Positions 9,131-18,168 are shown, numbered from the stretch's first letter. The stretch: 64,000 nucleotides of DNA from Stieleria maiorica (GCF_008035925.1 NZ_CP036264.1:7721641-7785640); one strand, 5' to 3'. Notes: a model not told the origin generated them from the letters alone. A program made the numbers and translations.

Positions 9131-12100
9131 TCAATCCCGCCAATCACAGAGCGAATCGATGTACTCGGCCGATCCGTCGCGTTTCCAGGGGTCCAGCTGA
9201 GCCTGCTCTTTGAGCTGTTGCCCGCGGCGTTTGGGGACGACCATGTATTGGCACTCCACCTCCGGAAGCGCCGTCATGTCGCCCCACAGTTTTTCGAACT
9301 GAGCCACCGGATAGATGTCTTCTTGGGCATGTCCCCAGCGTTTCTTGACATCTTTCAGTGTGATGTAGGTGGGCAATCGTTTGGCCAACTTGCGCACCGC
9401 GGAGTCGACGACGGTGGAGTCGGCCAAATCGGATCGCGTCAACTGGAACGTCTCCAGCAGGCGCCCGATGTCGATCCAAGTGGTCATGGAGTTGTAGTAG
9501 GACAGGTCGAATTCGATGCGTTCGTCCGGCATTGCCAATCCTTCGACCAACTGCGGGCGTCCGCCGACCAGTGCCAGTCCACCGCCGCGGTCTTCCAGCC
9601 GACGGGTGATGACTTCAAAGCTCAGGTCCGCCCCGCGACGGATGTGGGCGCCCAGCAGTCCCGGATCGACGTTCGCCCCCAACGTGTCGATGTTGTGCAG
9701 CATCAGATAGCGGAGTGACGGCTGGTCTTGCAGCAGTCGATGCAGCATTCCGTTGCGGAGCAAGTTGGGAACTTCGTACCAGTGCCCGACCGGATGCAGG
9801 CACTGGTTGGGCACGTTGTCGGTGTAGTCGCTCGCTTCGCCCGTCGTTCGGGCCCAGTTCATCAAGGCCGCGCGCACACTTTCGCGGACTTTTTGCTGTT
9901 GTTGGTCCAAGACCTGGCTGGCCGTTTCTTGCCACGCAAATTGCAGGTCGCGGACCGTCGGGACCATTCGCAATCCGACGCTTTTTCCGGTCGAGACCTC
10001 GACACCGCCGTCGAATCCGAATTGTTCATGGCGCTGCAGGTGTTCTCGGATCGGGGCGTCCGTCAGATAGCTGGTGGTGAAGACGTGGGGGATCGGACCG
10101 CCGATCGATCGGAGCGTCGCCCGCGTCTTGGCCAGGTGGACTTCCAAGAAACTGCGGTGGCGACCGGCAAAGCGATTGAACGGGTGCAGCGCCTTGCAGA
10201 CTCCGGCGCCTTCGGTCCAACGACTGCCTACGCCGGCAGCCAGCGTCACGACGCCGACCTCTCCGTCGGCGATCGCTCGCTCGCCGGCCTTCACGTCTTC
10301 CGGGCTGCATCCTTGCCGCAGGTCAACGACGTGGTCGGGACCGACGTCGCGGATCGTCGTGCTGGGCGAGAGACGGTTCTGTGACAATCCGATCCGTCCG
10401 TTCTTCAAATCCGCTCGAATCTGTTCGTGTTGTTCGGCGTCGAACCCGATCGAATGCAGCAAATCGTGCAACGAGGTGTCGGACCGCTCGTCGGATTCAT
10501 CATGGGGCAAGACACTTTGCAACAACTTGGACGACGCGGACGCGGCGATCTGGCCGTCGGTGCAGCGGCGTGCGATCGATTGCAATTCCGATCGCCGGTT
10601 GGGCGACAAATCACGCGGCGCAGTTCTTAGCAGGTTCGGCAACACCAATTGGTAATAGCGATCGGGCATCACGGCATCGTCGCCGCTGCGCAGCTGAGCC
10701 CAAGTGCCCTGGTCGTTGATGGAAAAGTCATAGACGACCGGGTCCATGGCGAACGGCAACGCGGTCTGCAATTGCGTTTTGATCTGGACCATTTCTTTTT
10801 GCAGCCAATCGCTGGCGGCCGCTTTGATCGACGGATCAAACAGGAATCCCATCCCGCCACCGGACATCCCGCCCAACATGACAAAGCCCCAGAAACGATC
10901 CCCATACTTGTCACGACAGGCCTGGATCAATCGATCGGTGAAACGATTGGTTGCCCAAGGGATGATCGTTTGCAACGGACCCTCGAAGTTCCGTGTCGTT
11001 GCTTGCCCGATCTGGCGAATGTCCCCGGATTCAATCGCCGCAACGACTTGGTCCAGAATCGTCATCGCTTCTTGACGCGCGCTCCATTCTGCTTCGCTGC
11101 GCAACAGGTAGCGCTCGGTCACCATTTCCAGGATCGGTCCGACGTTTTGGGCCATGCCGCCGTGCACCAGGACCATCGACTCCTGCAGCTTTCGACGCGT
11201 CTGCTCGCTCGCCCGCTGGCGATCAAAAACCTGATGGACCGGCATCAATCGTCCGCGGCTGACCCCGTGTTCGGGATCCCCCTCGGCCGCCTCGGCACCG
11301 CAAATCAGTTTGATCCCCGGCCAAACGCCGCCCGAATCTTGCCACCCGCCGCCGCTGCCGCCGATCCATTCACCGAGGATCGCCCGGGCGGCCACCAATC
11401 GTCGTTCCGATTCGGTCAGCCCTCCGGTCAGCGATTCGATCTGTCCGGTCGCCCGCATCAGAATCGAAATCAGTGATCCCAGCAGGTTGGTCGAAACCGC
11501 CAATCGAGACCCTTTGGGGATGTCGTTGATCTTGGAGACCAGTTCCAGCCCTTTTCCCGGGCCGATCAATTGGGTCAACAGTTCACTGATCGGACGCCCG
11601 CAGCCTTCCAGACCCGGAGGGACGATTCCCGCCGCGATCACGGCCGCTTTCAATAGCCCCAAGTAGTCGCGGGCGAAATCGAACATCTCGCCGATCGTCG
11701 TGACCTCCGCGGTCGCATTCAAATCGACGCTGGCCAACCGGAACACCGGCTGGTCGATGACTCGCAGGTACGTTTCGATCGGCGGACTGGGAGAATCGTC
11801 GCGGCCACGCACGCCCAGATCGACCGAGATGTTCAGGACCCGCGCCCCGGCGGGGTAGTCCATGCCCAAAAAGAAGATGTCGCTCCAGGCACTGTGGGAA
11901 AGATCCATACGCACCGCGGTCGTTTCACACAGCAACGGCATCGCACCGCGTTTCGGATCCGCACTGAGCAACTCGCGGCGCAGTCGCAGCGGATGGTCGA
12001 TCGGGTGACCGAGCCGAAACATCCACTGATTGCCGCGCACCGTACGGACGCTCTTTCGAACCTGGTCGGCCAGCGTTTGGAAGCCCAGCTGATGATAGGC

Positions 12101-12481
12101 TTGGGCCAAGGCGCTGGAGATCGCGTCGCTGGGGCCGTCCGATTCTTGGGTCTGAAGAAAGTCGTCGATCGCTTCGGAAAAGCGTCGCGACAACAGGTGT
12201 TCATAGCCGCCAAACGGAATCAATCCGTCGCGTCGCAGGAAGGTCGATGACGCATCGTCCATTTCCAGCCGGCGGGGCAGATGGTAGCGGTGAATCGACG
12301 CGAGGAAGAACAGTGCGCGGACACGGCAGTAGAGGTTTTCTTCGTGACGTCGATAGGCGTCCAGCGATCGGCAATGCTCCAGCAGCTGCGTCGTGGTCGC
12401 ATCGGCGACGACGGATTCCAGCGAACGGTGGCGAAGCGATTCGTCCTCCGATCGAATAATGTCGATCAATCGATTGCTCAT
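9131..12481 (-). CDS. GHMP kinase / UDP-sugar pyrophosphorylase fusion
   Basis: A 1,116-residue putative bifunctional enzyme for sugar activation. The N-terminal half looks like a GHMP sugar kinase: SDIFFLGMDYPAGARVLN (from residue 200), PKGSRLAVSTNLLGS (322-336), the glycine-rich GGSGGGWQDSGGVWPG (374-389) and LGGMSGGGMGFLFDP (536-550). The C-terminal third looks like a UDPGP-type uridylyltransferase, with the nucleotide-binding motif LAAGVGSRWTEGAGVCKAL (747-765), followed by VFTTSYLTD and LHNIDTLGAN. A kinase and pyrophosphorylase in one chain recalls the bifunctional fucokinase/GDP-fucose pyrophosphorylase, but with the opposite domain order and a UDPGP-type partner. The substrate is unknown. 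The start overlaps the stop of the upstream nucleotidyltransferase (ATGA), implying translational coupling. Confidence 0.8.
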   Translation of the reverse strand: MSNRLIDIIRSEDESLRHRSLESVVADATTTQLLEHCRSLDAYRRHEENLYCRVRALFFLASIHRYHLPRRLEMDDASSTFLRRDGLIPFGGYEHLLSRRFSEAIDDFLQTQESDGPSDAISSALAQAYHQLGFQTLADQVRKSVRTVRGNQWMFRLGHPIDHPLRLRRELLSADPKRGAMPLLCETTAVRMDLSHSAWSDIFFLGMDYPAGARVLNISVDLGVRGRDDSPSPPIETYLRVIDQPVFRLASVDLNATAEVTTIGEMFDFARDYLGLLKAAVIAAGIVPPGLEGCGRPISELLTQLIGPGKGLELVSKINDIPKGSRLAVSTNLLGSLISILMRATGQIESLTGGLTESERRLVAARAILGEWIGGSGGGWQDSGGVWPGIKLICGAEAAEGDPEHGVSRGRLMPVHQVFDRQRASEQTRRKLQESMVLVHGGMAQNVGPILEMVTERYLLRSEAEWSARQEAMTILDQVVAAIESGDIRQIGQATTRNFEGPLQTIIPWATNRFTDRLIQACRDKYGDRFWGFVMLGGMSGGGMGFLFDPSIKAAASDWLQKEMVQIKTQLQTALPFAMDPVVYDFSINDQGTWAQLRSGDDAVMPDRYYQLVLPNLLRTAPRDLSPNRRSELQSIARRCTDGQIAASASSKLLQSVLPHDESDERSDTSLHDLLHSIGFDAEQHEQIRADLKNGRIGLSQNRLSPSTTIRDVGPDHVVDLRQGCSPEDVKAGERAIADGEVGVVTLAAGVGSRWTEGAGVCKALHPFNRFAGRHRSFLEVHLAKTRATLRSIGGPIPHVFTTSYLTDAPIREHLQRHEQFGFDGGVEVSTGKSVGLRMVPTVRDLQFAWQETASQVLDQQQQKVRESVRAALMNWARTTGEASDYTDNVPNQCLHPVGHWYEVPNLLRNGMLHRLLQDQPSLRYLMLHNIDTLGANVDPGLLGAHIRRGADLSFEVITRRLEDRGGGLALVGGRPQLVEGLAMPDERIEFDLSYYNSMTTWIDIGRLLETFQLTRSDLADSTVVDSAVRKLAKRLPTYITLKDVKKRWGHAQEDIYPVAQFEKLWGDMTALPEVECQYMVVPKRRGQQLKEQAQLDPWKRDGSAEYIDSLCDWRD

Positions 12482-13347
12482 GCGTCACGGCCCCCGTCGC
12501 CGATGACGGCACTGCGTTGAGCTAACAAGTCGACCAGCTCGGTCAAAATGTGATCGCGGTCTTGGCCCGACAGTGCGATCGCCAATTGAGAGATCAGCAA
12601 CCCATAGGGGATCCCCAAGTTGTAACGCGTCCCGCGGACTTCGAATGCCATGTACTTGTGACGCGCTCGCAGCACATCCAACGCGTCCGAGAGCGTCGGC
12701 TTGGTCAATGATTTATCCGCGACGACTTGTTCCAACGCGGCGATGATGTCGTGGGTCAGGACGTGCATGCCGAAGAATCCCAGGTAGTGACCGGACCGCA
12801 GCCCCGGCGTGACCAATTCCTGTTCGGCCCGCGTCGGAGTCGGCTTTTCAACCACCCGTTGGACTTCGAACACCCCTTCTTGCCGCGGCACGCGTGTTCC
12901 CGAGACGATCCCGAAGTAGGGCAGCTTGTTTTCGCGGGTCGATTGCACGGCCGAGACCGAGCAGGCGAACTCCGAGGCGACGTGGACCAGTTGCCTGGCA
13001 CACGAGATCTCCGACGCACTCAGGTACAAGTGATCGCCGACCAGATGCAAAAACGGTTCGTCGGCGACGAACGCCTTGGCACGCAAAATCGCGTCGGCAT
13101 ATCCGATCGGTTCGGGTTGCTCGACAAAGCGGACGCTACCGACCAAGTCACCGGCGGCTTGTTCGAATGAGCGTTGATCGCCCGGGCGGATCACCATGCA
13201 AATCTCTTCGACGCCGCACGAAAGCACCTCTTCCAAGATCAACTGCAACGCGGACTTGTCTTTCCCCTCGCGGTCGACCAGTTGTTGCGTGGGGATACGA
13301 TTCTGATTGGGGGCCGCAGCGGTGATGACTGCTTTACGAACCTGCAT
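12478..13347 (-). CDS. GalU-like sugar nucleotidyltransferase
   Basis: A 289-residue Rossmann-type nucleotidyltransferase resembling UTP-glucose-1-phosphate uridylyltransferase. Recognisable parts are LILEEVLSCGVEEICMVI, FVEQPEPIGYADAI (GalU: QxxPLGLGHAV), FLHLVGDHLY (metal-binding Asp), VVEKPTP and GHYLGFFGMHVL. The usual GxGTRFLPATK loop is replaced by AAAPNQNRIPTQQLVD, so the phosphate-binding loop and its arginine are divergent; activity may be altered or lost. The ATG at 13347 (MQVRKAVI) was chosen because the family begins here; upstream in-frame sequence to 13455 is not conserved-looking. The stop overlaps the start of the kinase/pyrophosphorylase gene by 4 bp. The two probably act on the same sugar pathway. 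Confidence 0.75.
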   Translation of the reverse strand: MQVRKAVITAAAPNQNRIPTQQLVDREGKDKSALQLILEEVLSCGVEEICMVIRPGDQRSFEQAAGDLVGSVRFVEQPEPIGYADAILRAKAFVADEPFLHLVGDHLYLSASEISCARQLVHVASEFACSVSAVQSTRENKLPYFGIVSGTRVPRQEGVFEVQRVVEKPTPTRAEQELVTPGLRSGHYLGFFGMHVLTHDIIAALEQVVADKSLTKPTLSDALDVLRARHKYMAFEVRGTRYNLGIPYGLLISQLAIALSGQDRDHILTELVDLLAQRSAVIGDGGRDA

Positions 13348-13658
13348 GGCGGGCGCCGGGCGATTGGAAAGGAAACGGACGGGGGAATCGAGCGACAATG
13401 CGTCGACATCGTCCGCCAGGTCCCCAACGGATCGGCTCGCGGACTTGCAAAACATACCCGCAACCGCCGGGGCCTCGCACCCCCGCTGTCAATCCCGGTA
13501 TGTTAACCGCCTTTCTCGGTCGGTAAGGGCCCGTAGGGACCGTCTCGTCTTAATATTCGGGTAGACGGTAGTGGACGACGCGAGAAGTCCTCACAGCTGG
13601 CAATCCGAATGGACTCGTCGCCTCGTCCATAACCCGAAAACCAAGCTGCGGCGGAATA
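13348..13658. other. Intergenic region
   Basis: This gap holds the 5' region of the nucleotidyltransferase gene and the 3' end region of the peroxiredoxin gene. It is less GC-rich around 13540-13570. No gene was recognised. Confidence 0.4.
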
Positions 13659-14291
13659 CTAAAGATTCTTGAGCGCCTGCAGGATCTCTTCGACCGATGC
13701 ACGGCCGCCGTGCGAATCGCTGACCTTGGACCATGCGACTCGACGTCCCACTCCGATCACGTAGGCCGACGGATAGGCGGTCTCGCGACGGGCGTCCCAG
13801 CGGAGCCCCCAAGACGTGATCATCTCCATCCCCGGGTCGCGAACCAGCACCATTGGCTCGGGCAGCCGACGGGCCCCGAGGAACTGCTTGGCACGACGCT
13901 CCAAATCGGCATCGGAGTCTTCACCCGGATAAACCAGCACCACGCGGTTGGGGCGGTCGCCGAGCGCCGAACTCAGTGTCTTGGCCCGGTTGATCATCGC
14001 CCCGACTTGGCGATTGCAGATCGGACACTGGTATCCCGGAAAACCTCTCAGGACCACCACCACGACTGGGCCGTCGGCGTTCAGTTGCGAAAGCGTCACA
14101 TAATCGCTCTGGCCCTGGATGGGCAGCTCAAAATCCGGTGCCTTGTCACCCACCGCGAGCGGCTTGTCTGGACCGGCTCCCCGCACCGTCGAAGAGCCGG
14201 GGATGCTGCCGAGCAGTAGGGCCAATACGGCAGTGGTCAAAAGCACGCGGGAGCATTCGGAGCGGCGCGTCTGGAAAGTCAGTGGTTTCAT
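13659..14291 (-). CDS. Secreted peroxiredoxin-like protein (AhpC/TSA, redoxin)
   Basis: A 210-residue thioredoxin-fold protein with an N-terminal signal peptide (VLLTTAVLALLLGSIPG, about residues 16-32). The mature part starts with VGDKAPDFELP, the usual opening of AhpC/TSA proteins. The motif GFPGYQCPICNRQ (Cys89, Cys92) gives a CxxC pair where peroxiredoxins normally have the peroxidatic PxxxTxxC. The end, PSAYVIGVGRRVAWSKVS, matches the redoxin C-terminal strands. It probably reduces peroxides or disulfides outside the cytoplasm. It stands 62 bp downstream of the rhomboid protease gene on the same strand and may share its transcript. Confidence 0.83.
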   Translation of the reverse strand: MKPLTFQTRRSECSRVLLTTAVLALLLGSIPGSSTVRGAGPDKPLAVGDKAPDFELPIQGQSDYVTLSQLNADGPVVVVVLRGFPGYQCPICNRQVGAMINRAKTLSSALGDRPNRVVLVYPGEDSDADLERRAKQFLGARRLPEPMVLVRDPGMEMITSWGLRWDARRETAYPSAYVIGVGRRVAWSKVSDSHGGRASVEEILQALKNL

Positions 14292-14353
14292 GGGGCACTC
14301 CCGGTCAGGGCGATCGTGTGGTGGCGATGGGACAGGTGGTTGCGATTCCCGCG

Positions 14354-15277
14354 TTATTCTCGATTGCGGCTTTCGCGTTTTCGGCGGCTGTGTCGTTCCA
14401 GTGTCCGCCGCTCGGCTCTCGTCAGACTCGCTTCTCCGCTGGCGTGGATCTTGGCCAGGATGCGGTCCACGTCATCTTCTTCGCGGCGCAGTTTGGCGTC
14501 GGGATCGTGCAGTTTCAACTTCGTCCGTCGGACCGATCGCCCGACTCGGTTGCGGTACTTGGAAACGTCCAGCCAGCCAAGGTTCCAGCGTTGGTAGTGG
14601 TAGGCCAAGGCGAATGCGATGCCCGCCAAGTGGACGGTGAACGCGGTTCCCCCCGTATCTTGTCCGGCCGGCCCGGAAAGCATCGACAACGAACCGAACA
14701 CGTTGCTGATCACGAAAAACACCGCGATCACCCAGGCTTTGACCGGAAAGACGAACATCAACAAGATGGTCGCCTGGGGGTAATAGCAGGCGAACAGGAT
14801 CGTCACGGCGCTGACGGCGCCGCTGGCTCCGATGACCACACCCGACGGCACCCCCATCGCCCAGTACGTCAGACAGCCCGCGATGCCGCCCAGAAACATC
14901 GAAAACAGATACACCCGCAGGAATTCATAGCGTCCCATCCGCTCCTCGACCGCTCGGCCAAAGATGAACAATCCGAACATGTTCAAGCCGACATGAAACG
15001 GCGTTTCCAGCGAGTGCAAGAATCCGTACGAAAGAAACTGGTGCCACATCCATGGTTGCAGCAAGGTCGTTTTCCAGCATCCAAACCAGGGCATCAACCG
15101 GCTGACCGTTTCACCCTGGCCGACCGCCTTGGCCGTGAACACATCGACCAGAAACACCGCCACCGTGATGATCACCAGGATGATCGTCATGCTCTTGGGC
15201 ATCTGGGACTGCGATCTTAGATGCCGATCCCACGGCGATTCATCCTCGCGGCCGTAATCACGTTCGTACAATCCCAT
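14354..15277 (-). CDS. Rhomboid family intramembrane serine protease
   Basis: A 307-residue protein with six or seven predicted membrane segments between residues about 29 and 230. The rhomboid signature is complete: HVGLNMFGLFIFG (H95, N99), GASGAVSA with the catalytic serine S152, and VHLAGI with the catalytic histidine H216. The sequence before residue 28 is hydrophilic and the tail (230-307) is highly charged and cytoplasmic, longer than in many bacterial rhomboids. It should cleave membrane segments of unknown substrates. The gene is followed on the same strand by the secreted peroxiredoxin gene. Confidence 0.9.
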   Translation of the reverse strand: MGLYERDYGREDESPWDRHLRSQSQMPKSMTIILVIITVAVFLVDVFTAKAVGQGETVSRLMPWFGCWKTTLLQPWMWHQFLSYGFLHSLETPFHVGLNMFGLFIFGRAVEERMGRYEFLRVYLFSMFLGGIAGCLTYWAMGVPSGVVIGASGAVSAVTILFACYYPQATILLMFVFPVKAWVIAVFFVISNVFGSLSMLSGPAGQDTGGTAFTVHLAGIAFALAYHYQRWNLGWLDVSKYRNRVGRSVRRTKLKLHDPDAKLRREEDDVDRILAKIHASGEASLTRAERRTLERHSRRKRESRNRE

Positions 15278-15519
15278 GCGGGTAGAACCAGTCTCTTGTA
15301 GCTAGGAGTGGAAATGATCGCGCCACGATTTGCACGATTCAATCCATCGCGGCGGTGCCAGGGCGCATCGTACAAGATCCCCCTCCAGCCGGTCGATATG
15401 AGGTTGAACGAGGAATCGATCGGAACGAGGTGAGACGCTCCGGTGCCGGTTCCGGCCTGCTGTCAATCCGATCACAGTCGCCAGGCTTCGGGCGGGCCGA
15501 CGCAATACCCATCCCTCCT

Positions 15520-15660
15520 CGTTCCCAGGCTCCGTCCAGCCCCCGCGTTCCAAGGCTCCGCCTTGGAACGCCATGCGGGCGTGGCTCCAGCCACACGCGC
15601 TCGTGCCTCGGCATGCGGAGCCTGCGGGAATTCGCGTTCCCAGGCGGAGCCTGGGAACGA
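15520..15660. repeat. Composite hairpin element (gttcccaggctccgcc type)
   Basis: The outer arms cgttcccaggctccg (from 15520) and its complement (to 15660) enclose further perfect hairpins at 15546-15570 and 15579-15598, with another at 15635-15659. This is a known-looking intergenic hairpin type of Pirellulales. It lies in the 480-bp stretch upstream of the rhomboid gene, where no gene is visible. Confidence 0.85.
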
Positions 15661-15755
15661 GCCGTGAAAACTGACGCCAAAACCCTCCCGCGCACGAAAA
15701 AACGGCCCCGACGCCGATCGAAGCCGTTTTCTCATGAATCAATGATCGCAGACGT

Positions 15756-15845
15756 TTACTTCTTGCGGTGCCGAATCTTGCTGCGCATACGTCGCTTCTT
15801 TCGCCCTACTTTTCGTCGCCCTTTACCGGTCTTCTTGGTACCCAC
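15756..15845 (-). CDS. Very small basic protein (possible AURKAIP1/COX24-like ribosomal protein)
   Basis: From a GTG at 15845 the minus strand encodes 29 residues, mostly Lys and Arg, with the end KKRRMRSKIRHRKK. A GGAG lies 10 nt before the GTG, supporting this start. The composition and the KRRxMRxKxRHRKK pattern resemble the short bacterial AURKAIP1/COX24-domain proteins (related to mitochondrial mS38), which associate with the small ribosomal subunit. The family assignment rests only on composition and a short pattern, so it is tentative. A stop codon just upstream (15867) limits the frame. Confidence 0.55.
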   Translation of the reverse strand: MGTKKTGKGRRKVGRKKRRMRSKIRHRKK

Positions 15846-16060
15846 CGAGTCGGTTCTCCAATAGTTTTACGCCGACTTGATCGGCCTTAAGAAAATGTGA
15901 ATGGATGTTTCGGCCGGCGCTTCGGCTCAGCCAACTGCGAGCCCCAAAGCCTAGCAAATTCACGACGACGGGCAAGCCGAAAATAGCCTGTCGTCCGATT
16001 GGCCGGCCAAACGGCCGTCTCGGAGGCGAATTTCTGCTCGATGACGAGGCGCTTGCGAGG

Positions 16061-16137
16061 GTCGCCGTGTACTCCGAACCCGGCGCACGCGAAACAGCGA
16101 AGCGTCGCACCGCGCCGACCTCGGAGAGGACGGCGAC
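16061..16137 (-). repeat. 77-bp dispersed repeat, copy 1
   Basis: It has inverted ends (gtcgccgtgtactccga / tcggagaggacggcgac) and an interior related to that of the copy at 22736-22809, but in the opposite orientation. The surrounding 15846-16174 region shows no gene. Confidence 0.75.
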
Positions 16138-16174
16138 TGTCCCGCCCATTCGGAAGCGATGCCGCGGTATTACC

Positions 16175-17455
16175 CTATGCCGCGTCGTCGCCGGTCCCCG
16201 GTTGGGGAGGGGCCGACCTGTCCTCGTGCAGCCTGTCCTCGTGCAGCCTGTCCGCTTCCAGCGAGTCATCCTCCAGAGGCCGCGCATGCTCGCGTTGGAC
16301 CTGCTGGACGGCGAATTGGCCGAATCGTGGAAATCGCGACATCGCGCCGATCGTGTGGTGCACCAGTCGCGGGTGGCGGAGCAGTCTGGAAATCCATCGG
16401 CAGCGTCGCTGCTGTCTCCCCAGCAACTTCTTCAACGCGTCTGTCCACTGCTGGGGTGCGTCATTGTCCCAGTGGCGGATCGCGCGGTCGATCCGGGGCA
16501 CGACGGCGGTGCCTGCACGCACCGCCCAAGCCATGCCTTCGCCGGTGAACGGTTCGACGTAGCCCGATGAATCGCCGACAAAAAACAGCCGCTGCGCTCC
16601 GGCAATCTTGCGTCGACGTGTCAGGGTCGGGGTCCCGCGGAAATCGGTCGATTCCAGCCGAGCGGCCAAATCCCAGCCGCACGAACGCAGGATCTGGTGA
16701 CAGACCTCCGACGGCCCGAAGGTCTGGACCGCGGCACGATCGACCGCGGCGGCCAAATTGACCTGCTGATTCTCCGTCATTACCAGTCCGACGTAACCGG
16801 TGTCTGCGATCGCCATGTAGATCACGCCGCTGGCCAGATGCATCACGCCACTGCGATCGTCGCCCTGGTTCCAATGGGCTCCCAGTCCGATCCGTGAGTC
16901 GGCCGGGACGACCAGTCGGTCGTCCGAGTCCCCGGAGACCGGTTTGCTGGCCAAGCCGTTGGCCGCAACCACGATCCGGGCGTCGTATCGGTTGCCGTCG
17001 TTGTCGCACAGCGATCGCTGCGCCCCATCGGCGTCCGCGGCGATGATCGTGACCGCCGTCTCGCTCAAGAACTGCGCACCGGCAGCGATCGCCGACTCGA
17101 CCAAGACGCGATCCATCGCGTAGCGTGACACCGCATGGCCGCCGGGAAGTTCCAGATTCGCCCGGCTCCGTCCGCTGCGAAGACAGTACTGGTCAAGCCC
17201 GTGTCCGCCGATCGCTTCGATCGCGTTCCAGACCCCGGCGCCGCGCAATCCGGCGATCGCGTCGCTGTTCAGGCATGCCCCACAAACCTTGTGCCGCGGA
17301 AACGTCGAACGCTCGATCAGCAACACCTTGCGGCCGCGCCGCGCGAGCCCCAGTGCGGTCAGCGAACCGGCAATCCCAGCTCCGACGATCACCGCGTCCC
17401 AGCGTTCACCGGACGCCGTTTGGCGGGAGATCGTCGATGTTAGCTCTTGGCCCAT
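16175..17455 (-). CDS. FAD-dependent oxidoreductase (geranylgeranyl-reductase-like)
   Basis: A 426-residue flavoprotein with the dinucleotide-binding motif VIVGAGIAGSLTALGLARRG (from residue 23). It also has FPRHKVCGACLNSDAI, typical of the geranylgeranyl-reductase/tryptophan-halogenase-like branch, RYAMDRVLVESA, and the second FAD motif LFFVGDSSGYVEPFTGEGM. It should oxidise or reduce a lipid or polyketide-like substrate. Its first 16 bp overlap the end of the methyltransferase gene, so the pair forms an operon. Similar methyltransferase-oxidoreductase pairs often accompany type III polyketide synthases making alkylresorcinols, but no such synthase lies in this window. The tail (about residues 385-426) is charged and includes a short duplicated EDRLHEDR. 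Confidence 0.82.
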   Translation of the reverse strand: MGQELTSTISRQTASGERWDAVIVGAGIAGSLTALGLARRGRKVLLIERSTFPRHKVCGACLNSDAIAGLRGAGVWNAIEAIGGHGLDQYCLRSGRSRANLELPGGHAVSRYAMDRVLVESAIAAGAQFLSETAVTIIAADADGAQRSLCDNDGNRYDARIVVAANGLASKPVSGDSDDRLVVPADSRIGLGAHWNQGDDRSGVMHLASGVIYMAIADTGYVGLVMTENQQVNLAAAVDRAAVQTFGPSEVCHQILRSCGWDLAARLESTDFRGTPTLTRRRKIAGAQRLFFVGDSSGYVEPFTGEGMAWAVRAGTAVVPRIDRAIRHWDNDAPQQWTDALKKLLGRQQRRCRWISRLLRHPRLVHHTIGAMSRFPRFGQFAVQQVQREHARPLEDDSLEADRLHEDRLHEDRSAPPQPGTGDDAA

Positions 17456-18168
17456 CCCGATGTGGCTCCGGCGTCATAAACCAACAAAAACCGTTCCGGC
17501 CATTTCCGCGTGATCTGAACCGGTGTCAGCCCCGCCCGTGTAGCCAGTTCCGACGCTTCGGAAATCGTCAGCGCCGCACGCACGCTCAACGGACCATCGA
17601 CGTGACACACCTTGCTGGTCGTCAAGAGCCGGATGCCCCACTTGGCCAAAAAGTACCCCAGTTGAGAACGCAGCAGGTCGCTGATCACCACCTTGTGCCG
17701 CGCGCACGTCCGCATCGCCACGAGTAGACGCACGACGTCGGCCGCTTCCAAGTGATGAAGGAACAATGAACTATAAACCACATCAAAGCCCGTGGGCAAA
17801 TCGCCGCCGAGTGCATCGTGCTGGACAAATGATACGTCCGCGCCCCGGCGCTGCGCGTTTTCACTCGCAAACGCGACGGCGGTTTCGCTAAGATCACAGC
17901 CGACGATCTCCATGTCGATTCCCTTGCGATCGGCCAATCGCTTCAACCCGATCGCCACATCGCCGCCGCCGCAAGCGACATCGAGCACCCGGATCGGTCG
18001 CCCCGCCACCGCATCGGACACCTGAGCAATCGGTTTCCAAATCGTTCCCGCCGCACCGCTGAGTCGATTGACTCTCGAAAGCCCATGCAACGCTTTTGCA
18101 TGCAGCGCACCGTCCAAGTCCGGTTGGTCCATCCATTCGTCTTGTCGGTCGCGTGTGTGCAGTTGCAT
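17440..18168 (-). CDS. Class I SAM-dependent methyltransferase (UbiE-like)
   Basis: A 242-residue methyltransferase. The SAM-binding loop is VLDVACGGGDVA (near residue 80), followed by VGCDLSETAV, VQHDAL and FDVVYSSLFLHHL. The C-terminal region (VISDLLRSQLGYFL onward) fits enzymes that methylate hydrophobic small molecules such as quinones or alkyl phenols. The gene overlaps the FAD oxidoreductase gene by 16 bp, which supports a shared pathway. No ubiquinone or menaquinone genes are near, so the substrate is open. Confidence 0.82.
   Translation of the reverse strand: MQLHTRDRQDEWMDQPDLDGALHAKALHGLSRVNRLSGAAGTIWKPIAQVSDAVAGRPIRVLDVACGGGDVAIGLKRLADRKGIDMEIVGCDLSETAVAFASENAQRRGADVSFVQHDALGGDLPTGFDVVYSSLFLHHLEAADVVRLLVAMRTCARHKVVISDLLRSQLGYFLAKWGIRLLTTSKVCHVDGPLSVRAALTISEASELATRAGLTPVQITRKWPERFLLVYDAGATSGWAKS

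Noticed and set aside
8688..9143. Minus-strand open frame with repeated PSFCHPIILPPHHSA
   Set aside because: It is created by the 16-bp tandem repeat, read in a frame without stops. There is no start site or family, and a sister artefact lies in the repeat at 41816-42115.
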